Assembly (NCBI GenBank): GCA_003868215.1
Contig: QWDQ01000021.1
Coordinates: forward strand, 186,001-250,000
From: Pseudophaeomoniella oleicola
Taxonomy: Eukaryota > Ascomycota > Eurotiomycetes > Phaeomoniellales > Phaeomoniellaceae
Length of the DNA stretch: 64,000 bases
Direction of reading: 5' to 3'
Numbering within the stretch: the first letter of the stretch is position 1; every line of letters begins with the position of its first letter. The notes under the pieces are model-generated. The model was not told where the DNA came from, ran no database searches, and saw nothing but the letters and a program-made list of their open reading frames with translations. Of this stretch, positions 53,998 to 64,000 are shown in pieces. The position numbers were made by a program, and so were the translations under genes.

Positions 53998-55680
53998 TTA
54001 TCTTTGTTCCCTCTCCCTCTCGAGACACCGTCCCGACGGCTTTTCCGGAAAGATCAGGGCTGGCGTATTCTTAGCGTGCTCTCGGGACATGTTTCTGTTG
54101 CAGACTCGAGTCATCATGTCCATCACGTGCTCGGCATCTTGTTCCCACGTCTGACGCTCCGTGGTACTATTCAGTATCTCTGTTGTGGTAGTAGTCGTAC
54201 TAATAGCCTCTTGATGACTTCTGCCTTCTGCTCCTGCTGTTGCATTTTGCTTCGGTTCATCGACAAGCTCGTACCCGATCACCATCGCTGGTGCGCGGAT
54301 CAGCAGCCTGATCCTTTCATCGGCGCTGTTTGCGAGCAGCATACAGATGGCCGTGCACTCGTTCCGGGCCCGGCCGGTGACGTACCAGAGACCGATAGTC
54401 GTCAACATGGCGAGCCAGTATGCGAATAGTAGCAGCGCCCGTTCGTCCTTGTCGTAGAGTAGTTCTTGAAAGGAGCGCGGAATCCGGGCGACGAAGCTGG
54501 ATAGCGAGCTGAACGAGATGGTTTCCGGGTCGGGGGAGGTGAGGAAGATGGTGAGGAGGCGGAGAGGGAGGTGGAATGGGTTGTTTTGGTTCGTGGTGGC
54601 GGAGTCGATGGAATAGAGGGATGTGAAGATGGATGGCATGCCTTCGTCGCCGGGACGGACAAGGACGTATGGGACGCTGTCGATGACAGGGCGCGGGAAG
54701 TGGCCGAGGATCGTGTCGCTTTTCTGGCAGAACGTGCCATGCCAGAAACTGTGCCCAATGTGAGACTGCAGAGCTCGGAACAAAGTGATATGATTCATCG
54801 GGAGAGTCATCCACGTTGGTGCATCGTCGGCGGTGAAAACAGACGGTTTGAGGACCCAAGAATCTTCAGGCGCGAAGCCATCGTAGGCAAAACACACAAC
54901 GTTGATGAAAAGAGAGTTGGTGAGCATGAGATCGACATTGTGAGGTCCGATGGCTGTGTTGAGCTCGGCTTGGAAATAGGAGGCAGCTTGATGAGCATGG
55001 TAAAGGTGAGAGAGTCGATGGTACTGATTGTTGGGTTGGAGATACATCAGATGACGGGAAGAGACGGCGAGCAGGGAGTGCATCAAGGAAGGTTTCGTCA
55101 AAGCATAAGGAATCACATGCTCTTTGATCACAGCCTGTGATGCATACCCTACAGCTGTTGTGGTATATGCGTGGTTGCAGAAGTGCGAGAAGACTTCTAT
55201 ATCCGACGTCACTTCTCCCTTCGGCCTATCTAGTGTAGTTGCGAGGCGATCGGCACTTTGGAGTAACACTTCCAACTGCATATTCGCGTAAGCGAGTCGG
55301 AAAGACACATCCGTAGTCAGATGTACCGGAGGTGTGGGTGTTGAGACTGATAGGCTTGAGCAGTCAGTGATATCAATCGACTTGGTCCCATCATCGTTGT
55401 AGACACAGTCAATAGCATGATCAGTACAGCGTCTGCATACCGGCCTTAACTCGTCACATTTCACTCGTCGCCGCTTACAAGTCTGACAGCCTGTCCTGGA
55501 CTTTTTGTGTGGTTTCCGCGCATGATGTGCACGCTGTTCTGCCTCTGCCTGTGCATCAACGGTCGACAACTTCTTCGTCCTGGTGGGTGGATTGATACGA
55601 AACTTTCCTCGTCCGTCATACTTGCGAGGACGAGTGGATCGAGGGATTTCAAAATGGTCTATGATATAAAAAGCTTCCAT
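53998..55680 (-). CDS. Zn2Cys6 transcription factor, intronless
   Basis: A single exon of 560 residues. The zinc cluster at residues 65-92 is CX2CX6CX6CX2CX6[12 protein letters not shown] then [11 protein letters not shown], preceded by basic [10 protein letters not shown]-terminal residues 1-60 are an unusual extension ([20 protein letters not shown]). Downstream is the Upc2-like/sterol-type fungal regulator region: [52 protein letters not shown] and [20 protein letters not shown]. The C-terminus is Thr-rich ([17 protein letters not shown]) and ends in an Arg/Glu-rich run. The target is unknown. It is in the same region as an interrupted regulator and monooxygenase but not obviously tied to them. 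An exon-less structure is frequent in such regulators. Confidence 0.86.
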   Translation of the reverse strand: MEAFYIIDHFEIPRSTRPRKYDGRGKFRINPPTRTKKLSTVDAQAEAEQRAHHARKPHKKSRTGCQTCKRRRVKCDELRPVCRRCTDHAIDCVYNDDGTKSIDITDCSSLSVSTPTPPVHLTTDVSFRLAYANMQLEVLLQSADRLATTLDRPKGEVTSDIEVFSHFCNHAYTTTAVGYASQAVIKEHVIPYALTKPSLMHSLLAVSSRHLMYLQPNNQYHRLSHLYHAHQAASYFQAELNTAIGPHNVDLMLTNSLFINVVCFAYDGFAPEDSWVLKPSVFTADDAPTWMTLPMNHITLFRALQSHIGHSFWHGTFCQKSDTILGHFPRPVIDSVPYVLVRPGDEGMPSIFTSLYSIDSATTNQNNPFHLPLRLLTIFLTSPDPETISFSSLSSFVARIPRSFQELLYDKDERALLLFAYWLAMLTTIGLWYVTGRARNECTAICMLLANSADERIRLLIRAPAMVIGYELVDEPKQNATAGAEGRSHQEAISTTTTTTEILNSTTERQTWEQDAEHVMDMMTRVCNRNMSREHAKNTPALIFPEKPSGRCLEREREQR

Positions 55681-56890
55681 GATTGTCTAAGCGAACAAAC
55701 ACGGCAGAAGATTCTGGAGAATGTAAGTGACTCGTCGTATGATCCTTCGCATCAAATCGACAACCGTCATGGGCTGCCATTCGGCTTATAAACAAGACGC
55801 CAAGGAAGGGGAGTCATTGAAGAGACCTGAGAGAAGCAGCTACGAGCTTTTCCTCCTCCGTCTGTTTATCTTCATCTGAATTGGCACGTTGTCTGTCGTC
55901 ATGCGATGTTCTCGCCCCTTCGATCGATGCAAATACCCATAACATTGTTACCTGCTCGCCCGGCACTGAGCTCGGAACAGTAAGAACGATGTCTGAAATA
56001 GGCAATTTCTGGTTTGTCGTATTCGCTTACCCACACGGGTAAAGTAGGGACGCCACACCCGTCTTGTTCCCCTTGCATTTCTGTCAGACCTTGCAGATCC
56101 GCCCGTCCGTTGGGCGATTGAGTTCTTTTTTCCGGCTGATGTGACCGATGCTTTCCATGATGAGAAAAGAGCCAAGAGGATTCGTTCTCGCCTTACGGGA
56201 ATTGCAGTCAGGTGGTTGTCGAGAAGAGATGCGGTAGTTCAGCTTGGCGAGATGAGATCCGTCCCGATCGCTTGCATCTATCTGGCTGCTTACACGAGAT
56301 CTGTTTATATACATATAACGTTGTATACAAGCTGTCAGGAAAAGCAGTACAAGATATAGCTGACCTTCAAATGACTGTAGTCAGAACACTATGGTACATC
56401 ATTCGGAGACTGCATTGCGTATATAATGCGGTAGATGCTGAAGGCTGAAAGTGCCGGCAGAATAATGCAATCGGTGAATCAATCAACAACACCTGCCAAA
56501 TGGAAGAACGATTACGTGTCAGTCAGGGGCCATTGATGCACCTTTCAATAAGGAATCATGCACTGTACTTGCGATAGCGTCAATGTGACCGAACTGTTCC
56601 AAGTTTCAGTGGTCAGGTCCCATGTCTAGCTGAGCAGATCATGTCGCAGCAACCCCGCCAAGCATCGTCATTCGCTGCCCCTCGATGGGCCATATGTGCC
56701 ATGTGTTAAGCAGAGTTGATGATATTTATATATTCTCTGTACTCTCAGCTAGATGATTCTTTGTCTATTTATCATCGAGAAGTACAATCTCCGTTTGTTT
56801 CTATTCTGACCATATCGACAAATTGTCACCTGTTTGTTAGCAGATTACAGAGTTATATATCCCAGTCACTTGTCAACTACATACGCAGAG
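55681..56890. other. intergenic Zn2Cys6 gene / RNase gene
   Basis: 1.2 kb with promoters of two divergent genes. Short frames exist on both strands without family features; an AT-rich stretch at 56720-56770 precedes the RNase gene. No gene supported. Confidence 0.4.
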
Positions 56891-57485
56891 ATGGCAGAGA
56901 TCTATTACGAACCAACAAGCTGTACATGCAGAGGTAGGTTGCATCGATCCTGGTGTCATCTTCCCCTTGCCCTTCTACTATGCTCCGGGAAGACTACCGG
57001 TTTCGTTTACCTAGGTAGTAATTACTGATGCCCATGACCAGGCACATCGTATACAGAAGAGCAAATCAATGCTGCTGCTCAGAGAGCTCTTGAATTGACT
57101 TCGCAAGGCAGGACATTGGGTAGGCAACCCTTTAGGTCGCTCAAAGACCTGACTGAGTGCTGATTGATGCTTAGGTGAGGACAACTATCCCCACGCCTAC
57201 AACGATTACGAACATTTCTCGTTCGCCCACGCCAGGGCTCCTTACATCGAGTTCCCCATCCTGACGAGCGGTGTCTATGATGGAGGCTCTCCGGGAGCAG
57301 ATAGAGTCGTTCTAGGTAGCATTGCCGACGATTACAGCAGTGCAGTGTACGCAGCGACCATTACGCACCACGGTGCTTCTGGCAACGATTTCAGGGAATG
57401 CGTGGATGATGAAGGAGGCAGAACCAGAAGGCCAGCACCGGAGGGTAGGACATTGAAGACGAAGATCGAACTTCCAAGGTCATAG
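56891..57485 (+). CDS. guanyl-specific ribonuclease of the N1/T1 family, apparently without secretion signal
   Basis: Three exons (56891-56933, 57042-57119, 57175-57485) encode 143 residues. The T1 fold is clear: TSQGRTLGEDNYPHAYNDYE, then APYIEFPILTSGVYDGGSPG and ADRVVLGSI, TITHHGASGNDFRECVDD. All four catalytic positions are present: His47, Glu66, Arg84 and His105, aligning with T1 His40, Glu58, Arg77 and His92. Cys11, Cys13 and Cys116 could give one disulfide. Relative to T1, an extra five or six residues lie before the last His (IADDYSSAVYAAT). The N-terminus MAEIYYEPTSCTCRG has no hydrophobic core, so a classical signal peptide is absent; the protein would be intracellular or exported otherwise. 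The C-terminal 25 residues are basic (GRTRRPAPEGRTLKTKIELP). Intron 1 holds a TACCTAGGTA palindrome. A different first exon with a leader is an alternative. Confidence 0.82.
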
Positions 57486-58314
57486 CGTCGTAGATAAATC
57501 CAGTCTCAAGGGGTCATTTTCTGAAGACAGAACAGTACAGTACAACCCACCACTTCATTCCCTAGATTATCTTCAAGAAGCAACAAGATTAAAAAGATTC
57601 ACAGCCGAGAAGTAATATCAAAGTAATTAGCAACGTGATAGGAAGCGAATCAATGAATCAATGAATTATCTGACATATCTGATAAGACTGATGTGAAGGA
57701 AATCGTCTCCGTTGGACCTTGGATAAGGTACCCCCGTTAGTAGCTTACCGTAGCCGCCAGAACAATGCAGCAACGGGTCAATAACGACAATCATTCGTCC
57801 GTCTTCCCGTCAATCATCACTTCAACCACTTACAATTCTATCCAACCAGACATCACCATCGATGCCTTGATCAAATCCCCTGATCTTAGCTTTTCGTTCA
57901 TTACTGGACACTGGTGCAGTCTTCGAGCCACGGTTGTCTAGTCCCCTGAGGAGGTACTTGAACTATTCAGTGCCAACCGTTGATTGTCCCTCGGTATCGC
58001 AAGTAGCGCACCACCCCACGTCGTCGTTGCAGACTGATTTGACCGTCTATACTTACGCATCACATGTCGTTCAGCATGGTTGATGGTGTTCAGTACACGC
58101 TATGTTCCGTGAGCAGCATACTGTTATGATTCTTGTCGACGCTCTGTTGTCGACTGTACAAGCTATAAGATCCGCCTCTGATGCACTTGAAACATGTCCT
58201 CACAATTCTTGATATACCTGCACATTCTATGTAGAGTCCTTTGATTCGGTCACTCGTTTCCCGAGTCTCGCATACACGCTTTTCCAGAGCTTTCACCTTC
58301 GTTTACCTGTAACA
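57486..58314. other. intergenic RNase / cutinase
   Basis: About 830 bases; no gene recognised. The right part should carry the cutinase promoter. Confidence 0.4.
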
Positions 58315-59102
58315 ATGTCGCTCATTTTATATATTTCCTTCGTACTGTTGTCCCTATCCGCCGCGGCTCCTTTTCCGACAAACCCCTCGTCGTCCTCATC
58401 CTCCTCCTCCCACATCTCAGCACGGATCTCTCTTTCAGATACGCGCAACGATCTCCTCAACGGCGTCTGTAAACCCATCACCGTGATCTTTGCCCGCGGC
58501 ACCTTCGAGCTCGGTAATGTCGGTCTCCTCGCCGGCCCCCCATTCTTCAACGCTCTTGAATCTCTAATCGGAGCCGAAAACCTCGCCGTCCAAGGGGTTG
58601 AATATCCAGCCAATGTGGAAGGATACCTCAAAGGCGGGGATACAAAAGGTGCCAACACGACCGCGCACCTCGCAAATCTAGCCGCGACACAATGCCCAGA
58701 TACCCAAATCGTCATGTCCGGGTATAGGTATATATCTCTTTTCTTTCTCATTTCCCCGTTCCTCCCCTAACCCCCTTCCCTTTCAAGGCCTTCCAAATCA
58801 ACCACTTACCACCTCCTCTTTCTAGCCAAGGCGCCCAACTAATCCACCTCTCCCTCCAAAATCCTTCTTCAACACCCGCAACAACCATCTCTCACATCGC
58901 CGCAATCGTCCTCTTTGGCGACCCAGACGACAACCAACCGATCGCGGACATTCCGAACGAAGGACCCTCAAAAGTCGACACGTTCTGCGCCGCCAAAGAT
59001 CTGATCTGCGACGGCTTGCCCTTGCCTCTGGTGGCGCATTTAGGGTATGCGGAGGACGCGGGGAAGGCGGCAGCGTTTGTGGCGGGAAGGGTTGTGGTTT
59101 GA
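58315..59102 (+). CDS. cutinase-family serine esterase
   Basis: A secreted alpha/beta hydrolase that attacks plant cutin or other polyesters. Two exons (58315-58727, 58826-59102) encode 229 residues with a 98-base intron inside the nucleophile motif. Residues 1-18 (MSLILYISFVLLSLSAAA) are a signal peptide. A Ser-rich spacer follows, then LLNGVCKPITVIFARGTFEL with the oxyanion-loop Thr. The nucleophile elbow is GYSQGAQ with Ser138. Asp196 and His209 match the catalytic pair (DLICDGLPLPLVAHLGY; the spacing of 13 equals Fusarium cutinase). Cysteines in GVCK, TQCP, FCAA and LICD give two disulfides. The C-terminus is short and hydrophobic. Active-site residues are complete, so it is probably functional. 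Regulation by plant wax monomers is typical for the family but not shown here. Confidence 0.9.
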
Positions 59103-59976
59103 TATGAGTGATGATGAAGGGGAGGAGGTGGGGTATGTATGGCAATAGGGGGCTTTTGAATGGGTTTTGTAAAGGGTAATAAAAACATATGATGCTCGAG
59201 AACTCGAAACAATCAATGTGCTGGACGTCCTATCCCTACAGACTCTCCACCATAGCTTTAAAACCTGAAGGGGAGGAAGGGTTGGTTGCATGTGGAATGT
59301 CGTCTGATTAAAAGGATTCCGGTCACGTTTATATAAGTTTTGTGAGCGGATCCACGTTTTTCTACGTCTTTCAGTTCAAGAGAGAGCTGTGGACGTCTTT
59401 GAAGTAAAGGCTGCAGGGGCATCTGTGTGATTGACTATAATCTTGTATTTGTACCATCCCTTTCGATCACCAGAATAGTAGCACGACCAAAAAAACAACC
59501 TGATTTCGTGTTCAGGGAGCATGGCCATTGGATCTTGTCATATATAATGCTGGCGTTGAAGGCCATGGTACAACATCAAAGAAACGTCGATGAGGGAAGA
59601 GGAACTGGCCAATTCTGCGGGTGATACGTTCTTTGTATAACCTATCCATACCCTCCGAAATTCGTCAATCGAGGTGAATGGGACATGTCTCTTAGATGTA
59701 CATAGTTGATGTGATGTGCTGTTCTACCAAAGATGAGTATCAAGATTATTAATATATCGGAAATGATGGGTTCTACTCGCTCGCCTTAAATGTGGATTAC
59801 AGTATTAAATACTAATTTGGTAGTGGAGAACTTCCGGATCTGAATTGTACGCCCAAAAATTTTGGGGCGAGATATTCGACTGTCTACACAACTCAATCAT
59901 TCCTATGTACCAGCGGATGAAGGTATCGTGATCAAAATTTGAGCTAGCTTTGTGGCCTATCGTACGAGCTCATAGG
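59103..59976. other. intergenic cutinase / DPH2
   Basis: 874 bases; contains the cutinase 3' end and the DPH2 promoter. Short frames are without family features. No gene supported. Confidence 0.4.
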
Positions 59977-61638
59977 ATGGCCGTAAATCTCGAAGCTCCT
60001 CCGGTGCTGTCAACCCCGGAAACGCACATCTTCAATGATACAACACCGACCTCGATCACTACGCCTGCTGCCCATCTGTCTGATGACGAACTTCGTACAA
60101 AATACGAAATCCAGCGGACTTTGAACGAAATCAGAGAGCGAAGATGGAAGCGGATTGCATTACAATTCCCTGACGAAATGCTTCATGATGCTCCCCGTGT
60201 CTTTCAACTGTTGAGCCGGGGAACTCAGCCGTCTTCTTCGGCCTCCCAACCCGTACAAAAAACTCCGGAAAACGATCAAATCTCCCAGGGAACTTCCAAG
60301 CTTTCTTTAAAGGACGAACCAGATGTTGCCCAGTTGTTCATTCTAGCCGACACGTCATATGGTTCTTGCTGCGTTGACGAGATCGCCGCCGAACATGTCA
60401 ACGCTGATGCTGTGGTGCATTATGGTAGAGCCTGCCTCTCTCCTACTGCTCGTTTACCAGTGCTCCACGTATTTACCCAGTCGAATCTTGATCTGTCCCA
60501 AGTCACATTGTCTTTTGTAAAGACGTTTTCAGAATTGGATACCAAGATTGTCCTTACAGCAGACATCACCTACTCTAGCCACATATCACAGTTGTACCCA
60601 GTACTGCTGGACAAAGGATATACCAATCTATACGCTTCAGAGATTGTCCATGACCCATCTTCCCCGATACCAAACCGCACCGTGCCTCCTGAAGTCAAAG
60701 ATGACCCAGAGAAGCTACAAGACTGGCACATCTACCACATTGCACAGCCTCCGACATCCCTACTTCTCACCCTGTCTTCACGGGTGGCAGGCTTCCATAT
60801 TTTCCCAGTCGATACCCCAGCTGGCAATCAATCAGCATCCCAATCAGTGTCGACGGTCGCGATGTTGCGAAGGAGATATGCGCTAGTTACCAACCTGGCG
60901 ACAGTTCCCATATGGGGTATTCTCATCAATACGCTCAGTGTTAAAAATTACTTGCATATCGTCGATCATGTCAAGAAATTGATTGTGGATGCTGGCAAGA
61001 AGAGCTATCTGTTTGTCGTAGGTAAATTGAATGCTGCCAAAGTAGCAAACTTCAGTGAAATTGGCGGGTGGGTCGTGATAGGATGCTGGGAGAGTTCTCT
61101 GATCGATAGTCATGACTTTTATAGACCTGTCATAACGCCATTTGAGCTCAGTCTGGCTTTGAGCAATGACGCAGACAGGATTTGGACTGGGAAATGGAGA
61201 TCGGACTTCCAAGCCGTCCTCGACGATGCCCTCTCGGCAAAGGTAGAAGGCATTGTTGAAGGAGATACAACTGGATTGGAAAATGGTGAATATGACTCGG
61301 AGCCCGAGTCTGCACCCCCGGAATTCGATCTACGTACTGGGAAATATGTCTCACAATCACGGCCCATGCGTATCCCTGCGTCCCAGACTGTTGTCAGCAG
61401 TGAGGCTGGTGCTACATCGTCGGCGCTGACAAAGCGAACCAAAGGCGAATTGTTGGCAATCAATGGGACCGTATCGCCGGCAGCAGAATTCCTTAGGAAC
61501 AAACGAACGTGGCAGGGACTTGGGAGTGACTTCGAAATCAGCTATGACGAAGACAACGAGGTCAATGGATCCCAGATCCAAGAAGGACGGAGTGGAATTG
61601 CGCGGGGATATGTGGTGGGTGATTCTATCAAAAGATAG
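59977..61638 (+). CDS. DPH2: diphthamide biosynthesis protein Dph2
   Basis: Dph1-Dph2 is the iron-sulfur radical enzyme that starts diphthamide formation on elongation factor 2, using S-adenosylmethionine and Dph3. A single exon of 553 residues. The start MAVNLEAPPVLSTPETHIF leads to the family core: YEIQRTLNEIRERRWKRIAL, QFPDEMLHDAP, ADTSYGSCCVDEIAAEHVNA and VVHYGRACLSPTARLPVLHV. The last conserved block is VVIGCWESSLIDSHDFYRPV, then ITPFEL. Conserved cysteines in the first and last block are present. A central insert with many Ser/Thr/Gln (about residues 75-105) is fungal. The C-terminal tail is disordered and ends GYVVGDSIKR. The ATG at 59977 is preferred because residues before it in the same frame are not conserved. 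Confidence 0.94.
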   Translation: MAVNLEAPPVLSTPETHIFNDTTPTSITTPAAHLSDDELRTKYEIQRTLNEIRERRWKRIALQFPDEMLHDAPRVFQLLSRGTQPSSSASQPVQKTPENDQISQGTSKLSLKDEPDVAQLFILADTSYGSCCVDEIAAEHVNADAVVHYGRACLSPTARLPVLHVFTQSNLDLSQVTLSFVKTFSELDTKIVLTADITYSSHISQLYPVLLDKGYTNLYASEIVHDPSSPIPNRTVPPEVKDDPEKLQDWHIYHIAQPPTSLLLTLSSRVAGFHIFPVDTPAGNQSASQSVSTVAMLRRRYALVTNLATVPIWGILINTLSVKNYLHIVDHVKKLIVDAGKKSYLFVVGKLNAAKVANFSEIGGWVVIGCWESSLIDSHDFYRPVITPFELSLALSNDADRIWTGKWRSDFQAVLDDALSAKVEGIVEGDTTGLENGEYDSEPESAPPEFDLRTGKYVSQSRPMRIPASQTVVSSEAGATSSALTKRTKGELLAINGTVSPAAEFLRNKRTWQGLGSDFEISYDEDNEVNGSQIQEGRSGIARGYVVGDSIKR

Positions 61639-62057
61639 ACCGAGTAGACCAAGACACAAATTCCCTTCTCCCTCTGAAAGTGAACCTTTTTTTAATGATC
61701 CTAAGACCGTTGACAAGTACCAGAGAGCTACCATATACATATAGTGAGTAGAAATACCTGAGAAGGGGAGTTGGTCTTAGTGAAGCGGAACCTTGCGTGC
61801 AACCCAAATACCTTGCGGGACCCCTCACGTATTACCATCTTACCATCTTACCATCTTACCATACCGTGAGACATTGTAAAGAGCATCAATTGTGAAAACA
61901 CGACGGCATTCTTATACATCACGATCAGCTAAGATTGCATCTTCTTTGTTGTCAGACAAATTATTCTTCCTAATGTCTTTACTTCCAATATGAAATCGCA
62001 GCCACTGAATCTCTCATTCAGTCAGCGTCAGTGTTCCTTCCAGCGTAGAGCGTCCCG
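61639..62057. other. intergenic DPH2 / cysteine-rich gene
   Basis: 419 bases between two co-oriented genes. Contains an 8-base tandem repeat (listed separately). No gene. Confidence 0.45.
61832..61855. repeat. 8-base tandem repeat (TACCATCT)3
   Basis: Three perfect copies of TACCATCT, with a partial fourth, in the DPH2 3' flank. Confidence 0.9.
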
Positions 62058-64000
62058 ATGTCGACACAAAATGCACCAGCAAAGCCCCGAGTCACTCGAG
62101 CATACGAGCGTCCAGAAAATGAGCCTACAGACAAGATGCATCCCACAACAGAACAGGTAGCACGTAGAGAGCAACTATCCGCCCTTGAACGTACCCTCTC
62201 GACGAATTCGCCCATACTTGCCTCCCTTCTACTTCAATTACCGACGTCCTCAATATTCCAACTCTACCATACTTCACCCTTCCTGCGACGGCTGCTACAA
62301 ACATGTCCAATAGCATGGAAGCACCTATCCTTCCGCTTGGCGGCTCCTTCGATTCAGATGACGAACGCCAATGCGCCAGATGACGGTGTTGGTTCGCCGC
62401 GCCCTTCCAAGAATTATGCGCTTGACCAATTGCTGCTGAGAGTTGTCAACCCGTTCAGCAGTAACTTAAAGAGCCTGGAGTTGGATAATACCGCTGTATC
62501 TGGCCAGATTCTTACATCCACCGTCCTCTTACTGCGCCGGGAGACTCTCGAACATCTCTCAGTCCGTGGTTGCAAGAATGTGAGCCTCAAATATCACCTC
62601 AACCCATACCTCAATGTTTTTGGCCTGCAACATGAAGCCGCCCATGAATGCGGGGCTGGTGATAGGCCTATGGCGAAGATGGCGCTAAAGAGCCTGTACA
62701 CCTACCGTTGCAGGCATCACAGAAGGCGTCCATATCTACCATCGTCGCTCTCGAGGAGAGACTCAGATTCGGAGCCCACCCATGAGCTCGTCACGTTGTG
62801 TCACAAGCTTGGAATTTGGACAGACACCGCATGGTGCACTACACCGGGCAATCGATGCTATCGGCGGCGGAATTATGTCCAAATGAGAGTTCCGAATGGC
62901 ACATCTGAAGTCTGGGTCGTCTTTGACCGGCTTTGGCGATCTCGAAACTGGATTGGACCACCCGACGGAACGACTACCTCGGCAACAAGAGATGGCCGGA
63001 GTTGGGAGCAAGAAGAGTACGCCAGGGATGGTGAGGCGCTAGGCTTCAACCGTGGCAAGAGACTTCAGGAAGGTAAAGCAACACCTGCACATCTCCGCGC
63101 GAGCCATCGGGATTTCGTTGAAAGGATCACATGTGACAGCTGTGGCGATGCCATCTTGGAGCGTTGCGAGCAGTGTAGCGTGTTGATGCATTGCGCTGGT
63201 TGTAGAAAGACCCTGTGTGCCAGCTGCGCGTATGACAGACCGTACGCCTTTAGAAGACCAGCCGCTGAGACCATTTCGCCGGACGCGGTCTGGTGGGCAC
63301 CTGGGCATACGGTCAATCCTTGTGTTATAGCAGAACCTCCTCCAGCGCTTCCAGCAAATGGAGCAGTACCTTTACCGAGTCTGAGACTTAGATGGTGCTG
63401 TACACAACCAATCTTTTCCGGAGGAGGTGGTATGTCGTTTGCACCAGGCATAGTCCGTGATGCGGAGCGTGTGCGTGCAGCACCATTGCCACGGGGCCAG
63501 GGATGGGAGGATCCCGAATTTTCTGCAATACCGACCGCACAGAATGGCTCTGCTTCTGTTCAGCAGCCGCCTCATATCCCAGAGCGCTTATCAGAGAATG
63601 ATCGCGCCAATATAATCAACTGGCTTTTAGGACCTCCAGGACGAAATCTAGTTGAGTGCCCTCGCAATCTATGCACGGACTGCTATGACAGCGAGACATG
63701 GAGGGTGCACTGTAAAGCGTGTTCAAAACCACTTTGCATGGAACATGATCTACGAGGCCTCAAGCTAAGGATATGTGGTCTTAAGGACCTCAATCTCGAA
63801 AAGATGGCTGTCCGGGAACAACATACGCGAGCGACGTCAATGCTTTTAACGCACACAGAAGTGCCCAGAATTACCCCTGATGGGCCGGTGACCTCGGCCC
63901 TTCAACTCAATCCCAATCTACTCTTGCTCGAAACAGCTGCGCTGCCGCCTGCAGGGGAACAGTTGCCTGCAGTAGGGATTGAGGAAATCGATGGACATGG
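62058..64000 (+). CDS. large cysteine-rich F-box-like fungal protein, N-terminal part, cut by window edge
   Basis: The frame is open from the ATG at 62058 to the end of the window, about 647 codons, with no stop or needed intron. It starts MSTQNAPAKPRVTRAYERPE. Residues about 45-95 (LSTNSPILASLLLQLPTSSI, FQLYHTSPFLRRLLQTCPIA) resemble an F-box-type helical region, followed by a leucine-rich stretch (LLLRVVNPFSSNLKSLELDN, RRETLEHLSVRGCKNVSLK). Further on are cysteine clusters: CDSCGDAILERCEQCSVLMH then CAGCRKTLCASC (about residues 355-390), and later CPRNLCTDC and CKACSKPLCMEHD (about 535-565). These probably bind zinc. The rest is disordered and Pro-rich. The family looks like an F-box/LRR plus zinc-finger protein found in filamentous fungi; the function is unknown. 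If F-box, it would recruit substrates to an SCF ligase; this is an inference. Confidence 0.6.
   Translation, partial: MSTQNAPAKPRVTRAYERPENEPTDKMHPTTEQVARREQLSALERTLSTNSPILASLLLQLPTSSIFQLYHTSPFLRRLLQTCPIAWKHLSFRLAAPSIQMTNANAPDDGVGSPRPSKNYALDQLLLRVVNPFSSNLKSLELDNTAVSGQILTSTVLLLRRETLEHLSVRGCKNVSLKYHLNPYLNVFGLQHEAAHECGAGDRPMAKMALKSLYTYRCRHHRRRPYLPSSLSRRDSDSEPTHELVTLCHKLGIWTDTAWCTTPGNRCYRRRNYVQMRVPNGTSEVWVVFDRLWRSRNWIGPPDGTTTSATRDGRSWEQEEYARDGEALGFNRGKRLQEGKATPAHLRASHRDFVERITCDSCGDAILERCEQCSVLMHCAGCRKTLCASCAYDRPYAFRRPAAETISPDAVWWAPGHTVNPCVIAEPPPALPANGAVPLPSLRLRWCCTQPIFSGGGGMSFAPGIVRDAERVRAAPLPRGQGWEDPEFSAIPTAQNGSASVQQPPHIPERLSENDRANIINWLLGPPGRNLVECPRNLCTDCYDSETWRVHCKACSKPLCMEHDLRGLKLRICGLKDLNLEKMAVREQHTRATSMLLTHTEVPRITPDGPVTSALQLNPNLLLLETAALPPAGEQLPAVGIEEIDGH

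Noticed and set aside
2018-64000. A coherent secondary-metabolite cluster
   Set aside because: No backbone synthase (PKS, NRPS, terpene or DMAT) is present; the monooxygenase and regulators alone do not make a cluster.

Overview
The window is nuclear DNA from a filamentous ascomycete (Pezizomycotina). The evidence is short GT-AG introns, mostly 45-80 bases, with CTAAC-like branch sites; densely packed single-copy eukaryotic genes; several fungal Zn2Cys6 regulators; a cutinase; a fungal T1-type ribonuclease; and an opsin close to the Leptosphaeria proton-pump type, which hints at Dothideomycetes or a relative but does not prove it. I see no rRNA, convincing tRNA, CRISPR or intact mobile element. 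All exon structures were read by eye from splice signals and protein-family similarity; no search was run.

Layout. 0-5.5 kb: start of RRP9 (U3 snoRNP) divergent from PRE1 (proteasome beta4), then a Psh1-like RING E3 ligase and a 2OG-Fe(II) dioxygenase. 5.5-15.2 kb: a long gene-poor stretch, COX23, the NatB subunit NAA25/MDM20, PUP3 (proteasome beta3) and a PuuE-like polysaccharide deacetylase. 17.3-31.6 kb: a Cep57/Ppc89-like spindle-pole protein, a Zn2Cys6 regulator divergent from a glutathione transferase, nicotinate phosphoribosyltransferase, the plasma-membrane syntaxin SSO1, and a mitochondrial BolA protein divergent from an ACSF3-like acyl-CoA synthetase. 32.4-41.7 kb: APC11, an unknown acidic fungal protein, kinesin-5 and a PHAF1 (UPF0183) protein. 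43.1-48.2 kb: opsin and mitochondrial isoleucyl-tRNA synthetase. 49.3-52.5 kb: a Zn2Cys6 regulator and a FAD monooxygenase, each carrying one in-frame stop. 52.9-64 kb: NudC, another Zn2Cys6 regulator, a T1-type RNase without a leader, cutinase, DPH2, and the start of a large cysteine-rich F-box-like protein.

How the genes relate. Most are core housekeeping genes with no cluster logic, although cell-division and proteolysis functions recur (PRE1, PUP3, APC11, Psh1-like E3, kinesin-5, spindle-pole protein, NudC). Divergent pairs with a shared short promoter include RRP9/PRE1, regulator/GST and BolA/ACSF3-like. The accessory part is about 48-59 kb. The most notable observations are start-codon introns in two proteasome genes, two small multi-exon genes that are easy to miss (COX23, APC11), the paired interruptions in the regulator/monooxygenase locus, and a recurring 10-base palindrome in non-coding DNA. 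I found no clearly new multi-gene system.
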